Shown: positions 33,151 to 41,526 of the stretch, one piece after another | How the letters are laid out: each line of letters begins with the position of its first letter | Numbering within the stretch: position 1 is the stretch's first letter | Assembly: GCA_016933275.1 (NCBI GenBank) | Contig: JAFGBI010000316.1 | Location: forward strand, 1-59,618 | DNA: 59,618 nucleotides | Source of the DNA: Polyangiaceae bacterium | Lineage (GTDB): Bacteria; Myxococcota_A; Polyangia; Polyangiales; Polyangiaceae | Direction: 5' to 3' | The notes under the pieces: generated by a model | What the model was told of the DNA's origin: nothing | The model's input: the letters and a program-made list of their open reading frames with translations, nothing else | Databases searched by the model: none | Translations under genes and position numbers: made by a program

Positions 33151-33435
33151 CCTGACGAGCCAAGGCCCGTCCCGACCGCGGCGGCGCAGACGATCGACGC
33201 GCTCGCCCTCCACGCCGATGAGACGGTGGCACTCACGCTCGAGGACCAAGGGTGGGGGCTCGCGGCCTCCGGGGGGCGCGCCATCCTGGGTTCGGGGCGC
33301 CACTGCTTGGCCGTGGTTGGTCCGTCCCCGGCTGGCCACCGCGAGCTCCGCGCCGAGCGCGCAGCTTTGGCGGATACCCGCGCTCAGCTGGGAGCACAAG
33401 CTCGCTGGCGAGGTTGCCTGGGGGATCCTCGGACC
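33151..33435 (+). pseudogene. possible remnant of a decayed gene
   Basis: In one + frame (after a TGA at 33148) the sequence reads like protein, for example QTIDALALHADETVALTLED and GWGLAASGGRAILGSGRHCL, up to about 33355. It then appears to continue in another frame as WRIPALSWEHKLAGEVAWGI. No start or family is recognisable. The rest of the 32950-33505 gap shows nothing. Confidence 0.25.
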
Positions 33436-33505
33436 AACCTCCACCCAAACCGATCGACGCCATGCAGCTCGACCACGCCCGTCAGCGCGGGGACGAGCGG
33501 CGCTC

Positions 33506-33973
33506 CTACCGTTCCGCCAGGACGACGTACACGGCCCACCGCGAGCCGTTCGCCGTGTTCACCGCCACCACCTGCGTGAAGCCAGCGCCTTCGCGTTGGC
33601 AGCTCCGGTGGCGAGGCACCGCGGCCGCGTCCCACCATGGTTCCTCGATCGCGAAGAGCTGCGGAGGCCCGTCCGCTTCTGGTCCGAGATGGCAGGTGCT
33701 CCCGGCGAGCAGCGCCTCTTCTCCGGGGTCCATGTTGAAACGGAGGTGTACGAGATCGTCCTGGAACCCCTCGCGACGCGAGCGAACGTTGGCGGCGGAC
33801 GGGGGGAGTCGGAGCCTCGCCACGCTCTCCAGCTCGGGCCGCGATAGATCGTGCTGGGTCTCGCCGAGCGCACCAAAAAAGAGGTATGTCCCCACGCACA
33901 GCACTGCGCCCACGCCCCCGACGGCGACCAACCCAGCGACGAGGCCCAGGAGGAGCACCTGACTCCGCTGCAT
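33506..33973 (-). CDS. small hypothetical membrane-anchored protein
   Basis: This 155-residue protein has one N-terminal membrane segment (VLLLGLVAGLVAVGGVGAVL, about 6-35), followed by a soluble domain that includes RLRLPPSAANVRSRREGF, LVHLRFNMDPGEEALLAGS and FTQVVAVNTANGSRWAVYVV. Two cysteines in the domain may form a disulfide if it is outside. I recognise no family. The start MQRSQVLLL was chosen because the longer frame is not protein-like. The next gene upstream on this strand begins 240 bases away, so they are probably separate. Confidence 0.6.
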   Translation of the reverse strand: MQRSQVLLLGLVAGLVAVGGVGAVLCVGTYLFFGALGETQHDLSRPELESVARLRLPPSAANVRSRREGFQDDLVHLRFNMDPGEEALLAGSTCHLGPEADGPPQLFAIEEPWWDAAAVPRHRSCQREGAGFTQVVAVNTANGSRWAVYVVLAER

Positions 33974-34213
33974 GAGTAGAGCGTGTAGCACGCACGTGGC
34001 GTCGCCAGCACGTGTTCGTCCATCCCCCAACCGTTGAACCGCGTCTCGCCGGGCTAACCCGGGGTGCGGGCGTTGGGGGGGGAGTGGGCCAGGGAAGGGG
34101 AGGGCGTCCGGCTTCGGGGACACGGGTGGCAAAGAAGGGGGAGGCCTACCCAACCTCTCACGCCGCGCTGCGACGGATCCGGGTCTCCCCGCCGGAGGGC
34201 GCAAGACCGGCGT

Positions 34214-34642
34214 TCAGCACTGCTCGAAGGAGATGCGCACCTCGTCCGGATCGAGGTCGGCGGTGGCCTTGTAGCACGGCGTGGCTCGGATGCCGGCGAG
34301 CCAAGCCTCCAGATGGTTCGGGTGGTCGCACCAATCGTCGTGACTCCCGAGTGCCTGGCCCATCGACGCCGGAAATCGACAAGTGACGTGCAGCTGGGAG
34401 GGTTCGTCGGCGCCGGTGGGGATGAGTTGTCGCGTGAGGTCGACCTCGAAGACCTGTCCGTCACGGCCTTTCGTTGTCCCGAACTGAAAGAGCAGCATAT
34501 CCCTGTCCAGGTCGAGCGCGCAGCCGTCAATCCGGCTCTCGCGATAGAAATACGCCATGAACTCGAGCGCCGTCGCTATCGTGATGCTGGGCGTCGCGGC
34601 GAGCAGCGTGCGGAAGTGGGCCTCGACCTCGCTGGGTTTCAT
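34214..34642 (-). CDS. hypothetical protein
   Basis: This 142-residue, acidic, apparently cytoplasmic protein has no recognised family. Composition and codon use are those of a real gene. Readable stretches include KPSEVEAHFRTLLAATPSIT, ALEFMAYFYRESRIDGCALD and FQFGTTKGRDGQVFEVDLTR. It looks like a small alpha/beta domain. No signal peptide or membrane segment is present. Neighbours give no hint of function. Confidence 0.65.
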   Translation of the reverse strand: MKPSEVEAHFRTLLAATPSITIATALEFMAYFYRESRIDGCALDLDRDMLLFQFGTTKGRDGQVFEVDLTRQLIPTGADEPSQLHVTCRFPASMGQALGSHDDWCDHPNHLEAWLAGIRATPCYKATADLDPDEVRISFEQC

Positions 34643-35256
34643 GAGTACGCAGTGTAGCTCCGGCGTGTGGGACGTGGCGAGCGCCTCCGGGACCGACCGT
34701 CAACTCGGCGGCGATTGTTTGGACTGTTCCCGGATTTCGCGGATGGCCTTTGGCCAGCCACGCGCTGGACGGGTTTCCTCAGGATCTCGCGAACCCCCAG
34801 GGGCCAGCGGAGCCGGAACCGAACAGATCAACAGCGGTCCCCCAATCCCCCGACCGCCCAGCGAGCCGCCGAGCGAGAGTGAGACGCGGGGGTGCGTCCT
34901 TGACATCTCCCCCTCTTACGGGGGTCGCGGCGCCCGCAGCCCAATGTGGGCCGGTGGGGGAGCGGTGGAAGGGTTCCTTGTCCTGCACGGGCCAGGAAAC
35001 CACCCTGCCACCGGGCCTGAGTCGTTGTCGGTCAGAACCTGCGCCCTTTCTCAAGACGCGCCGTTCCACCCTGGTCGCATCGGGCGCGCGCCGCTTCGTG
35101 CTCTCTTCGGTTCCTTCGGGCACATTCGCCTCCTTCGCACGTACAATGCACATGGCCTCCGCCCGACCGCGGCGGTCGGCCCGCTCGGGTCCAGGAATGA
35201 GCGGGTGATGTGGTTGAACTTGGTAGCGGGAACCAAGGGGGAGCGAGGGAAACGAG
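34643..35256. other. 614-bp gap without a recognisable gene
   Basis: This gap lies between the divergent hypothetical gene (-) and the VWA gene (+). Several open frames cross it but none looks like protein. I see no RNA gene. The last 60 bases must carry the ribosome site (GAGCGAGGGAAACGAG region) of the VWA gene. Confidence 0.4.
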
Positions 35257-36714
35257 ATGCGGATCGGACTCGTGGCAGGGCTTTCGGTCGCGGGGATGCT
35301 CGCGACGGGCGGGCTCGTGTGGTTCGCGACCTCGTTGCGGCCGGCTCCGGTCGCGGCGCTCACGGCGGAGCCTCAGTCGAGTGTCGTGGCGTCGGTTGCC
35401 GGGGTGCCGTCTCACGAGCTTCGCCTCCCCGGCACCGTGGCGGTCGACGGGAGGCTAGGGCACGCGGTGGTGCCGGCGGGAGCGGCGGCCGACACCTACG
35501 TGTACGTGGATCTCAGAGCCGATCCCCAGCGGACCGCCCACGAGCGCGTCCCGCTCGCGCTCGCCATCGTCATCGACACTTCGGGGTCCATGCGTGGCAA
35601 GCGCCTGGCGAACGCGGTCGCCGGCGCCCGCGCCGCGATCGCACGCCTGGGCGACGGCGACCTGGTGAGCGTCGTCACCTATGGCAGGCTCGCCGACGTC
35701 GTCGTGCCCGCGACGAGCGTGTCCGCGACCGTGCGCGAGACCATCGATCGGAAGCTTGCGGCCATCGACGCCGCGCAAGCCACCTGCATCTCCTGCGGGC
35801 TCGAGGCAGCGCGCACTGCCCTTCCGCACCAATCGGGGACGGTCAAGCGCATCCTGCTCCTCAGCGACGGCGAGGCGACCGCTGGCGTCCTCGACGTGCA
35901 CGGTTTCGAGACCATCGCGGCCAGGCTCGGCGCCGAGGGCGTTTCCATCACGACGATAGGGGTCGACGTGGATTATAACGAGAAGATCATGTCCGCGCTC
36001 GCCGTCGAGTCGAACGGGAGCCACTACTTCGTTGAGAACGCGGACTCGCTGCCGAGGATCTTCGACCAGGAGGTCACCTCCCTCATGCGCACCGTTGCCG
36101 CGGACGCCGAGATCGCGTTCGAGCCGGCGCCGGGGATCGAGGTCGCCGCCGTGTACGATCGGGCCCATCGGCGCGACGGCCGCCGCGTCGTCCTGCCGCT
36201 CGGCACGTTCACGGCCGGGGAGCAGAAGACCGTGCTCGTTCGCGTGAGCGTACCCAAGACCGCCGCCGGGCAGCTCGAGGTGGGCGAGCTCGCGCTCCGG
36301 TATCGCGACCACACGAGCGCGCGCCAGGAGGCGAGCCACGGGTCGCTCTCGCTCGCGGTGTCGAAGGAGCTCACCGCGCTTGGTCCCCTCGACTCCATGG
36401 TCGAGCTCAGGCTGAACCGCAGCGCGGCGCGCGCCGCCATCGAGGAGGCGAACCAGCTCTTCAAGATCGGGCGGGTCGCCGAGGCGCGGGAGAAGCTCCG
36501 CTCGCAGGTCGTCGCCACGCGGGCAGCCAGCTCGGCTGCTGCCGCCGCGCCCCCCGCGCAACGCGCCAATCTCGATCGCGAGTACGCGGACCAGGCAGCC
36601 GCGCTCGACCAGGCTGACGACGGCTTCGGCGAGGGAGCGGACGCGGCCAATGCGCGTTCCGCTCGGGCTCGCGTGCGGGCGAACGAGGATTGGGCGGCCG
36701 AGGCGGCGTACTGA
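35257..36714 (+). CDS. VWA domain protein, exported or membrane-anchored
   Basis: This 485-residue protein has an N-terminal signal or anchor (GLVAGLSVAGMLATGGLVWF). A short vault-like N-terminal region follows, then a von Willebrand A domain (about 100-275) with an intact MIDAS: DTSGSM, a Thr-bearing loop and LLSDGEATAG. A beta-rich domain and a helical, Ala-rich C-terminus (about 385-485) complete it. The layout resembles inter-alpha-trypsin-inhibitor-like or TerY-type VWA proteins that bind a partner through a metal ion. No AAA ATPase of the MoxR type is adjacent. An odd CISCG motif sits in the VWA domain near 180. Confidence 0.85.
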   Translation: MRIGLVAGLSVAGMLATGGLVWFATSLRPAPVAALTAEPQSSVVASVAGVPSHELRLPGTVAVDGRLGHAVVPAGAAADTYVYVDLRADPQRTAHERVPLALAIVIDTSGSMRGKRLANAVAGARAAIARLGDGDLVSVVTYGRLADVVVPATSVSATVRETIDRKLAAIDAAQATCISCGLEAARTALPHQSGTVKRILLLSDGEATAGVLDVHGFETIAARLGAEGVSITTIGVDVDYNEKIMSALAVESNGSHYFVENADSLPRIFDQEVTSLMRTVAADAEIAFEPAPGIEVAAVYDRAHRRDGRRVVLPLGTFTAGEQKTVLVRVSVPKTAAGQLEVGELALRYRDHTSARQEASHGSLSLAVSKELTALGPLDSMVELRLNRSAARAAIEEANQLFKIGRVAEAREKLRSQVVATRAASSAAAAAPPAQRANLDREYADQAAALDQADDGFGEGADAANARSARARVRANEDWAAEAAY

Positions 36715-36775
36715 CCAAGAATGCGTGCCCTGCATTCATCGTGGCAGCCAGCGACGTTCAGGATTGGGTCCTGGG

Positions 36776-36988
36776 TCATCGCACCAGGCAAGCGGGCGTG
36801 TTCGTCTCACCGTCGTTCGCCAGAGCGTCCATCTCCTCTCGCGAGAGCCGGTCCCGCCGGGTGGGATACACGCCATCCCGCGTCTTGGCCGTCCCCGTCA
36901 TCGCGTCGCGAAGGCTGGTGAGCGAGACGTCGTAGAGGATTGGGAACTCCTCCTCCCCCGCCGAGTGATTGATCATCTCGACTTTCAT
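36776..36988 (-). CDS. small hypothetical protein
   Basis: This 70-residue protein has no membrane segment. Codon use matches neighbouring genes, with G or C at most third positions. Readable parts are MINHSAGEEEFPILYDVSLT and YPTRRDRLSREEMDALANDG. The C-terminus is acidic, then ends CLVR. No family is recognised and no clear ribosome site precedes the ATG, so it may be a real small gene or the surviving part of a larger one. It is convergent with the VWA gene. Confidence 0.45.
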   Translation of the reverse strand: MKVEMINHSAGEEEFPILYDVSLTSLRDAMTGTAKTRDGVYPTRRDRLSREEMDALANDGETNTPACLVR

Positions 36989-37425
36989 ACGAACGAGCCG
37001 CCCCGGGGAGGTAGGGTTCGCCGCATCGCCAGCCGTCGTTGCCGGTCAGAAACGTTGGGAAAAATGGCAGGAGACGCGACGACCGATGCCCGCCGCGATG
37101 GCGCGCTCGTGGACGGTATGCTGCAGCGCGGCTGGTCCTCGGCCTGCAGTGCCAGGAGGCCAACCCGGAGTCCGTCGAGATGGCGGTCGCGGGCGGCGAG
37201 TTCGTCGTCTCGGTCGCCGGCGGGTCGTCGATGGGTGGTCGGTCATTGGGCAGGGGCCATCTCGGTCGAGCCAGACCTCCTCGAGATCCCGTCCGGTGCG
37301 GCGGATCCGGGGAAAAATCCCCTCGCGCGGAGGCCGAGGGCGGCCCGTTGGCGGACGACGCCGACGCGGAAGGCATGGGGTGCCAGCGCTTGCCTTCGCC
37401 GGCCGCCCTCCCGCATGATCCCCGG
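36989..37425. other. 437-bp gap, possibly decayed coding sequence
   Basis: Short protein-like stretches occur in two + frames (for example ANPESVEMAVAGGEFVVSVA, then EPDLLEIPSGAADPGKNPLA in another frame). None forms a complete gene. It sits next to the apparently truncated lipoprotein frame that follows. Confidence 0.3.
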
Positions 37426-37857
37426 ATGGGGCCTTGGTGTTCTCTCGGTGTGGGGCTAACTTGCATGCTCGTTCTCGGCTGCGGCGGCCGCGCGAGCTCG
37501 GATCCGACGGCAACCGGCGGATGGACCGCGGGAGTCGGGAATCGCCCCGGCCCTGCCGGCGTTGCCGCCGATGATGGCGGCAGGGCCGCCCTGACCGGAG
37601 GACCAATCTCGCGGACTGGGAGCTTCTGTCTCGGGATCGCAGCTGCTCCTGCACATGGTCGCCATGCTGACCGCCATGGTCCTGCGACTCAACGATCCGG
37701 GCTCGGGCTCGGGCTCCTGGCAACGGGTCGTGCCAGCGGGCTCGGGCTCCTGGCAACGGGTCGTGCCAGCGGGCTCGGGCTTGGGCTCGACCCAAGCGGG
37801 TACCAAGTTGCGGGGCCGTGTACTTCGGTTGTTGAGCTGATGCAGCGATCGACCTGA
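37426..37857 (+). pseudogene. truncated or frameshifted lipoprotein gene
   Basis: The frame opens like a genuine lipoprotein: MGPWCSLGVGLTCMLVLGC, then a Gly/Ala/Thr-rich linker (ASSDPTATGGWTAGVGNRPG) as in other lipoproteins of this window. From about residue 60 the composition changes and the rest is dominated by a 33-bp tandem repeat and a copy of the dispersed palindromic element. I read this as a lipoprotein gene whose body has been lost, with repeats filling the 3' end. A small functional lipoprotein of 143 residues is the alternative. Confidence 0.4.
37708..37773 (+). repeat. two perfect 33-bp tandem units
   Basis: Two identical 33-bp copies (37708-37740 and 37741-37773), starting CTCGGGCTCCTGG, are followed by a partial third. 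They lie in the decayed part of the lipoprotein frame. Confidence 0.8.
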
Positions 37858-37865
37858 TTTGCTGC
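37842..37865 (-). repeat. imperfect copy of the 3'-end palindrome
   Basis: GCAGC and GCTGC arms flank a core with GATCGACCTGATT, a near match to the perfect palindrome at 2112-2134; upstream bases (GGTTGTTGA) also match that copy. Read on the - strand, it lies about 250 bases downstream of the DUF3237 lipoprotein gene, the same sense as the other copies relative to their upstream gene. Confidence 0.55.
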
Positions 37866-38116
37866 GCTCGCCGCTCGGCGTGGGGGGGCGACTGGTGGCC
37901 GCGGGGAGGCGTCGCGCGGTAGCCGCTCGACGTCCCGCATCTGGCCGCCTCGACCACGCGGCTCATGGTTGTTCCCGGGGGGGCGTGCACCGCGGGCCTC
38001 CGTGAACGAGTGACGCGTGCCGGACTCCTCCACGGAGGGCCGATCCCCACGAGCTCATCGTTCGGTTGGTCGAATCGGTTCCGCCGCGATGAGATAGTTG
38101 GATGAAGTCCGGGCCG

Positions 38117-39670
38117 CTATTGCCGTTCGTAGAAGGTGATGCCCACGCCGCCGCCGCTCATGCCCGGGTCAGAGCTGAGGTAGGCGTTGGTGTTGAGGAA
38201 GTTGAACTCGCCGTCGGTGCGGGCCTCGAACCACGGGATCAGACTGCCCATGGGGCCACAATTCCGCACCAGGATGAACTCACCGTTGTTCGGCGCCAGG
38301 GTGTACCAGGCGTCCAGCGAGCCCGAGAGCTGGTAGTCGGCTCCGCCGTCGAGAATCGCACCCTCTACCCTGCCGGTGGTGGTTCCACCCGTGATGGGTA
38401 TGACGTTGCGGGATCCGTACTTGGCGTTGGCGATGGAGAACGATCCCCCCAGGCTGACGGACTCGGTAAACACCGATGCGCCTCGGCTGCCCGTGGTCGT
38501 GTTGCATTCCCACGGCTGCGCCGGCACTCCCGCTGGCTTCGTGATCTGGACGCGCGGCTCGCCCGCCGTCACGTTGGAGACGTCGTAGACATCGAGCTGG
38601 AGCTTGCCGGCGGTGGCCACGCGGGTGGCCACGAACTTTCCAGTGTTGAGGAACGCGTAGCTGCCGCCCGTGGTGGCCTCGAAATCGGGGATCACTCGAG
38701 GCGTCGAGCCCTCATCGGGAGCGACGCCACAGCTCCGCACGAAGATTCGGGAGCCGTCACTTGCTTTCAGAATATTGATCCCTTGGTATTCGACAACCCC
38801 GTTGGAGAGGGTGAGCTCATATTCCAGACCCCTTGACTCCACCGAGCCGTTCAGGCGGTCGCCGGCAATCGTTCCGCCACTCACGTCGAGGAGTCGCCGG
38901 TGACCGTACGGGGTGTTGCCGACGTCGTGGGTAGCACTGATGTCGAGCGTGACGGTGAAGGCAAGCTCGCCCTGCGTCGGCGATGGAATCCCATCGGCCA
39001 TGCCACAAGCCCACCCCGGATCGGGAACGATCGTCGCATCCTCTGCGGCGCCGCCTCCCGTTCCAGACCCGCCGGTCGCAGGACCGCCCGCGGACCCGCC
39101 CGTAGCGGTCCCGCCTTCGCCGGCACCTCCCCCGCTGCCGCCGGAAGCACCGCCGGCGCCGGTGATCCCGCCTGTCGCACCGGAGCCACCGGTGGACCCG
39201 CCGATTCCGCCGGTGGACCCGCCACCGGTGGAGGTGCCTCCGGAGTCCGCGCCACCCGTCGTCGGCAGCGCGCCGCCGCTGGCAGGAGGGCCTCCGCCCG
39301 TCGAGGTTCCTCCGGTCGGGGTTCCTCCGGTCGAGGTTCCTCCGGTCGGGGTTCCTCCGGTCGGGGTTCCTCCGGTCGAGCCCATCGATGTCGTTCCGCC
39401 AGAGCCGCCGGCAGGTGCCACGCCGCCACTGGGGGCCCCGGATCCACCGGTCGCTTCCGCCCCGCCCGTGGAGGCACCGCTGCCGCCCGTCGGAGTCGTC
39501 GATTCTGTGTTCGAGCTGTCGCCGCAACTCGTCGAGAGAAAGGTGGCCGCACACAGCAACGCTCCGCGGCTCACGAGCGTACGAATCGCGGCTCGACAGG
39601 AGGCGACCATATCGTTGTTCTGGTTGGCCCGATGGACCATCGCACACGGGACGGCGTGGCCAGTCTTCAT
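38117..39670 (-). CDS. lipoprotein with Thr-Gly-Gly linker and two DUF3237-like domains
   Basis: This 517-residue protein has lipobox LSTSC49 and a long low-complexity linker (about 55-215) of Thr/Ser/Ala-Gly-Gly units. Two tandem domains at about 225-360 and 375-515 resemble DUF3237. Domain two keeps the family pattern best: RNVIPITGGTTTGRVEGAIL, GADYQLSGSLDAWYTLAPNN, GEFILVRNCGP; domain one has the parallel HRRLLDVSGGTIAGDRLNGS and GSRIFVRSCG. DUF3237 proteins form small beta barrels of uncertain role. The start at 39670 has a strong AAGGAGG six bases upstream, which makes an unusually long 30-residue n-region before the hydrophobic core; a Met at 39610 would give a normal signal. Surface location is likely. 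Confidence 0.8.
   Translation of the reverse strand: MKTGHAVPCAMVHRANQNNDMVASCRAAIRTLVSRGALLCAATFLSTSCGDSSNTESTTPTGGSGASTGGAEATGGSGAPSGGVAPAGGSGGTTSMGSTGGTPTGGTPTGGTSTGGTPTGGTSTGGGPPASGGALPTTGGADSGGTSTGGGSTGGIGGSTGGSGATGGITGAGGASGGSGGGAGEGGTATGGSAGGPATGGSGTGGGAAEDATIVPDPGWACGMADGIPSPTQGELAFTVTLDISATHDVGNTPYGHRRLLDVSGGTIAGDRLNGSVESRGLEYELTLSNGVVEYQGINILKASDGSRIFVRSCGVAPDEGSTPRVIPDFEATTGGSYAFLNTGKFVATRVATAGKLQLDVYDVSNVTAGEPRVQITKPAGVPAQPWECNTTTGSRGASVFTESVSLGGSFSIANAKYGSRNVIPITGGTTTGRVEGAILDGGADYQLSGSLDAWYTLAPNNGEFILVRNCGPMGSLIPWFEARTDGEFNFLNTNAYLSSDPGMSGGGVGITFYERQ
39301..39375 (-). repeat. five 15-bp tandem units in the lipoprotein linker
   Basis: Alternating units TCGAGGTTCCTCCGG and TCGGGGTTCCTCCGG repeat five times and encode Thr-Pro/Ser-Thr-Gly-Gly. 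As in the lipoprotein at 31891-32949, the period is five codons. Confidence 0.8.
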
Positions 39671-39720
39671 CCCTGTCCTCCTTGGGTCGGAGTCGCGCCG
39701 GTGACTGTCTTCTCTATCTC

Positions 39721-39924
39721 CTAGCAGGGCGCTCGGCTTCGCGCAGCATCCAGTTGACCGTATCGAGCGGCGAGCGCGCCGTGAACTGGAGGTGCCGCGG
39801 ATTGGTGGGGGAGGACAAATTTGTCCCTTGTGGCTGGCAATGCAGTGTTGCTGACTGCGTTCACCATCTGCCGCTCGTGGCTCTCGACCGACGCCAGCTG
39901 CTCGGTGAACATCGATCTCGTCAC
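39721..39924 (-). pseudogene. possible frameshifted gene remnant
   Basis: A GTG-initiated frame reads plausibly as protein at first (MFTEQLASVESHERQMVNAV). The more protein-like continuation HLQFTARSPLDTVNWMLREA lies in a different frame. This suggests a small gene broken by a frameshift. No family is recognised. It occupies most of the 292-bp gap between the DUF3237 lipoprotein gene and the mevalonate operon. Confidence 0.25.
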
Positions 39925-39962
39925 CGGTTCGATCTCCCCAGGTGATCCGGGATTTCGAGCGA

Positions 39963-40304
39963 CTACCGGATCGTCGTGGAAAGCCTTACTTTGCCGCTGC
40001 GCCGCAGGCCCAGGCTGAAGCGCTCATCGAGCAGCGCGAGCGCCTGCTTCGCGTCGATGCCACGGGCCTCCATCGCCACATCGACCACGCTCCAGAAGGC
40101 ATCGCGGACGCCCTTGCCCGCGTGGCGTGTGTGCTGGCACTTCGGGTCGTTGCCGACGTCGCGACGTTCTTGCGCGCGGCTCAGGGCGTGATCGAGGCCG
40201 GCGAGCCGCGCCTCGACCGAGAGTGGGCGCTCCGGCTGCTCGGGCAGGTGGTCGAGCGCGAGAAGTACGTTCTGCTGGTCTGGACATCGTGCCTGCCGCC
40301 TCAT
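39963..40304 (-). CDS. small unknown protein coupled to isopentenyl phosphate kinase
   Basis: This 113-residue, soluble, charged protein has no recognised family. Its ATG overlaps the kinase stop (ATGA), so it is translated with the mevalonate-branch genes and ends that operon. Readable stretches are QNVLLALDHLPEQPERPLSV, DHALSRAQERRDVGNDPKCQ and AFWSVVDVAMEARGIDAKQA. Codon use is typical of the neighbours. A role tied to isoprenoid synthesis is suggested only by position. Confidence 0.65.
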   Translation of the reverse strand: MRRQARCPDQQNVLLALDHLPEQPERPLSVEARLAGLDHALSRAQERRDVGNDPKCQHTRHAGKGVRDAFWSVVDVAMEARGIDAKQALALLDERFSLGLRRSGKVRLSTTIR

Positions 40305-41107
40305 CCCGTCCCATCGACCAGCGTGCCCACGTCTTCCCCCCTGAGCGCCGCCGCGACGCGGTCCGGGATCCGGGCGTCCACGATCCGGCTCCGCAGGCCC
40401 CGCTCCGCCCACGCCATCAGCTCGGCGACCTTCCTCGCCATGCCGCCGGTCACGTCTACCGACGTCGAGCCGGTGAGGCAGGCGCGCACCTCGGCGAAGT
40501 TGCGGCGGTGGACGTGGGAGATCCGGACCGCACTGGGGTCGGTGCGGGGATCGGCGGTGAATATCCCGTCGACGTCGGTGGCGTGCACCATCCACTCGAG
40601 GCCGACGGCGTGGGCCACGAAGGGCGCGATGACATCGCCCGACAGGATCGCGCAGCCGCGCTCGCGGTCGACCGCCGGCACTCCGTAGAGCACCGGGACC
40701 AGCCCCTGGTCGAGCAGCACGCGGACGACGGTCGTGTCGAAATGCACGAGCTCGCCCCCGCTGAGTACGGCTGCGGCGGAGGCCTGGACCGGCATCGCCG
40801 GCAGCCCCGCCTCGAGCAAGGAGCGCGTGACGATCGCGTCGAGCTCGTACTGGAGCCGCTGGGTTTCGCCCATCGCGAGGCGGCTCGCGGCGTCGGCGAG
40901 GCCCTGGTGGATGCCGGACTCCATCACGATGCGGTGACCGAAAGACCCGGCGCCGTGCACGATGACCAGGCGGTCGGGGCGGTGCTGGGCGAGCTCTGCG
41001 GCGATGCGCGCGACCAGCGTCGAGTCCACGGTAAGGCTGCCGCCCGCCTTGTCCGTGATCACGGAGCCGCCGAGCTTGACGACAGCGCTAGGAACCGATC
41101 CCCTCAA
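40301..41107 (-). CDS. isopentenyl phosphate kinase
   Basis: This 268-residue amino-acid-kinase-fold protein phosphorylates isopentenyl phosphate to isopentenyl diphosphate, the last step of the archaeal mevalonate route. Family marks are VVKLGGSVITDK at the N-terminus, IVHGAGSFGHRIVMESG with the His that distinguishes IPKs, and GDVIAPFVAHAVG, VHATDVDGIFTADP and VDVTGGMARKVAEL. The start is TTG, within the end of the preceding gene (20-base overlap); no better start exists. Genes for the preceding two steps lie directly upstream on the same strand. Glutamate-5-kinase and other family members lack the GAGSFGH motif, so the call is firm. Confidence 0.93.
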   Translation of the reverse strand: MRGSVPSAVVKLGGSVITDKAGGSLTVDSTLVARIAAELAQHRPDRLVIVHGAGSFGHRIVMESGIHQGLADAASRLAMGETQRLQYELDAIVTRSLLEAGLPAMPVQASAAAVLSGGELVHFDTTVVRVLLDQGLVPVLYGVPAVDRERGCAILSGDVIAPFVAHAVGLEWMVHATDVDGIFTADPRTDPSAVRISHVHRRNFAEVRACLTGSTSVDVTGGMARKVAELMAWAERGLRSRIVDARIPDRVAAALRGEDVGTLVDGTG

Positions 41108-41486
41108 GGTGGACCTCCGCGCCGCGCACGGTGATCCGCGCGCCAGGGGTGATCGCCGGCAGGTGGATCCGGTCCACGCAGGGGATCTCGGAGATGATCG
41201 CGCCCACCGCGACCGTCGTGTCGCACGATTCCATTACGAGCGCTGCTGGTCCTCGCTGCGTACGGGTGAGGCGCAACAGCGCGAACGAGCCCACGGTGGA
41301 GCCCGTGCCCCGGGGGAACACGAGCACTCGCCCGGTGACGCACTCGCCTTCGAGCGGATGGCCCTTCTCTACCACCACGCCCGTCTCGAGGTCGAGCCCA
41401 CCGAAAAACGAGATCGGTGCGGTGGAGACGAGGGCGACTCCGCTGGCCTCGCCCGCATGGATGATGCGTCCCGTGAGCGTGGTCAT
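41088..41486 (-). CDS. aconitase-X swivel subunit (phosphomevalonate dehydratase small subunit)
   Basis: This 132-residue DUF126-type protein is the small subunit of an AcnX enzyme. Landmarks are the opening GRIIHAGEASGVALVSTAPI, SFFGGLDLETGVVVEKGHPL, GRVLVFPRGTGSTVGSFALL, a conserved PAALVMESCD, and IPCVDRIHL near the end. In the archaeal pathway the two subunits dehydrate mevalonate 5-phosphate to trans-anhydromevalonate 5-phosphate using an iron-sulfur cluster. The gene starts 40 bases after the large-subunit stop and overlaps the kinase start. Other AcnX enzymes act on hydroxyproline-type substrates, but the neighbours here decide for the mevalonate reaction. Confidence 0.92.
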   Translation of the reverse strand: MTTLTGRIIHAGEASGVALVSTAPISFFGGLDLETGVVVEKGHPLEGECVTGRVLVFPRGTGSTVGSFALLRLTRTQRGPAALVMESCDTTVAVGAIISEIPCVDRIHLPAITPGARITVRGAEVHLEGIGS

Positions 41487-41526
41487 CGCATGCCTCGGTC
41501 GGGCCAAGGGGGGAGTGAACGTTGAC

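Noticed and set aside
33089..33847. 252-residue + strand frame
   Set aside because: Its first half is low-complexity Arg/Ser sequence and its second half is antisense to the small membrane protein gene; only a short remnant in another frame looks protein-like.
36650..37459. 269-residue + strand frame spanning a gap
   Set aside because: It begins out of frame inside the VWA gene and has no consistent protein character.
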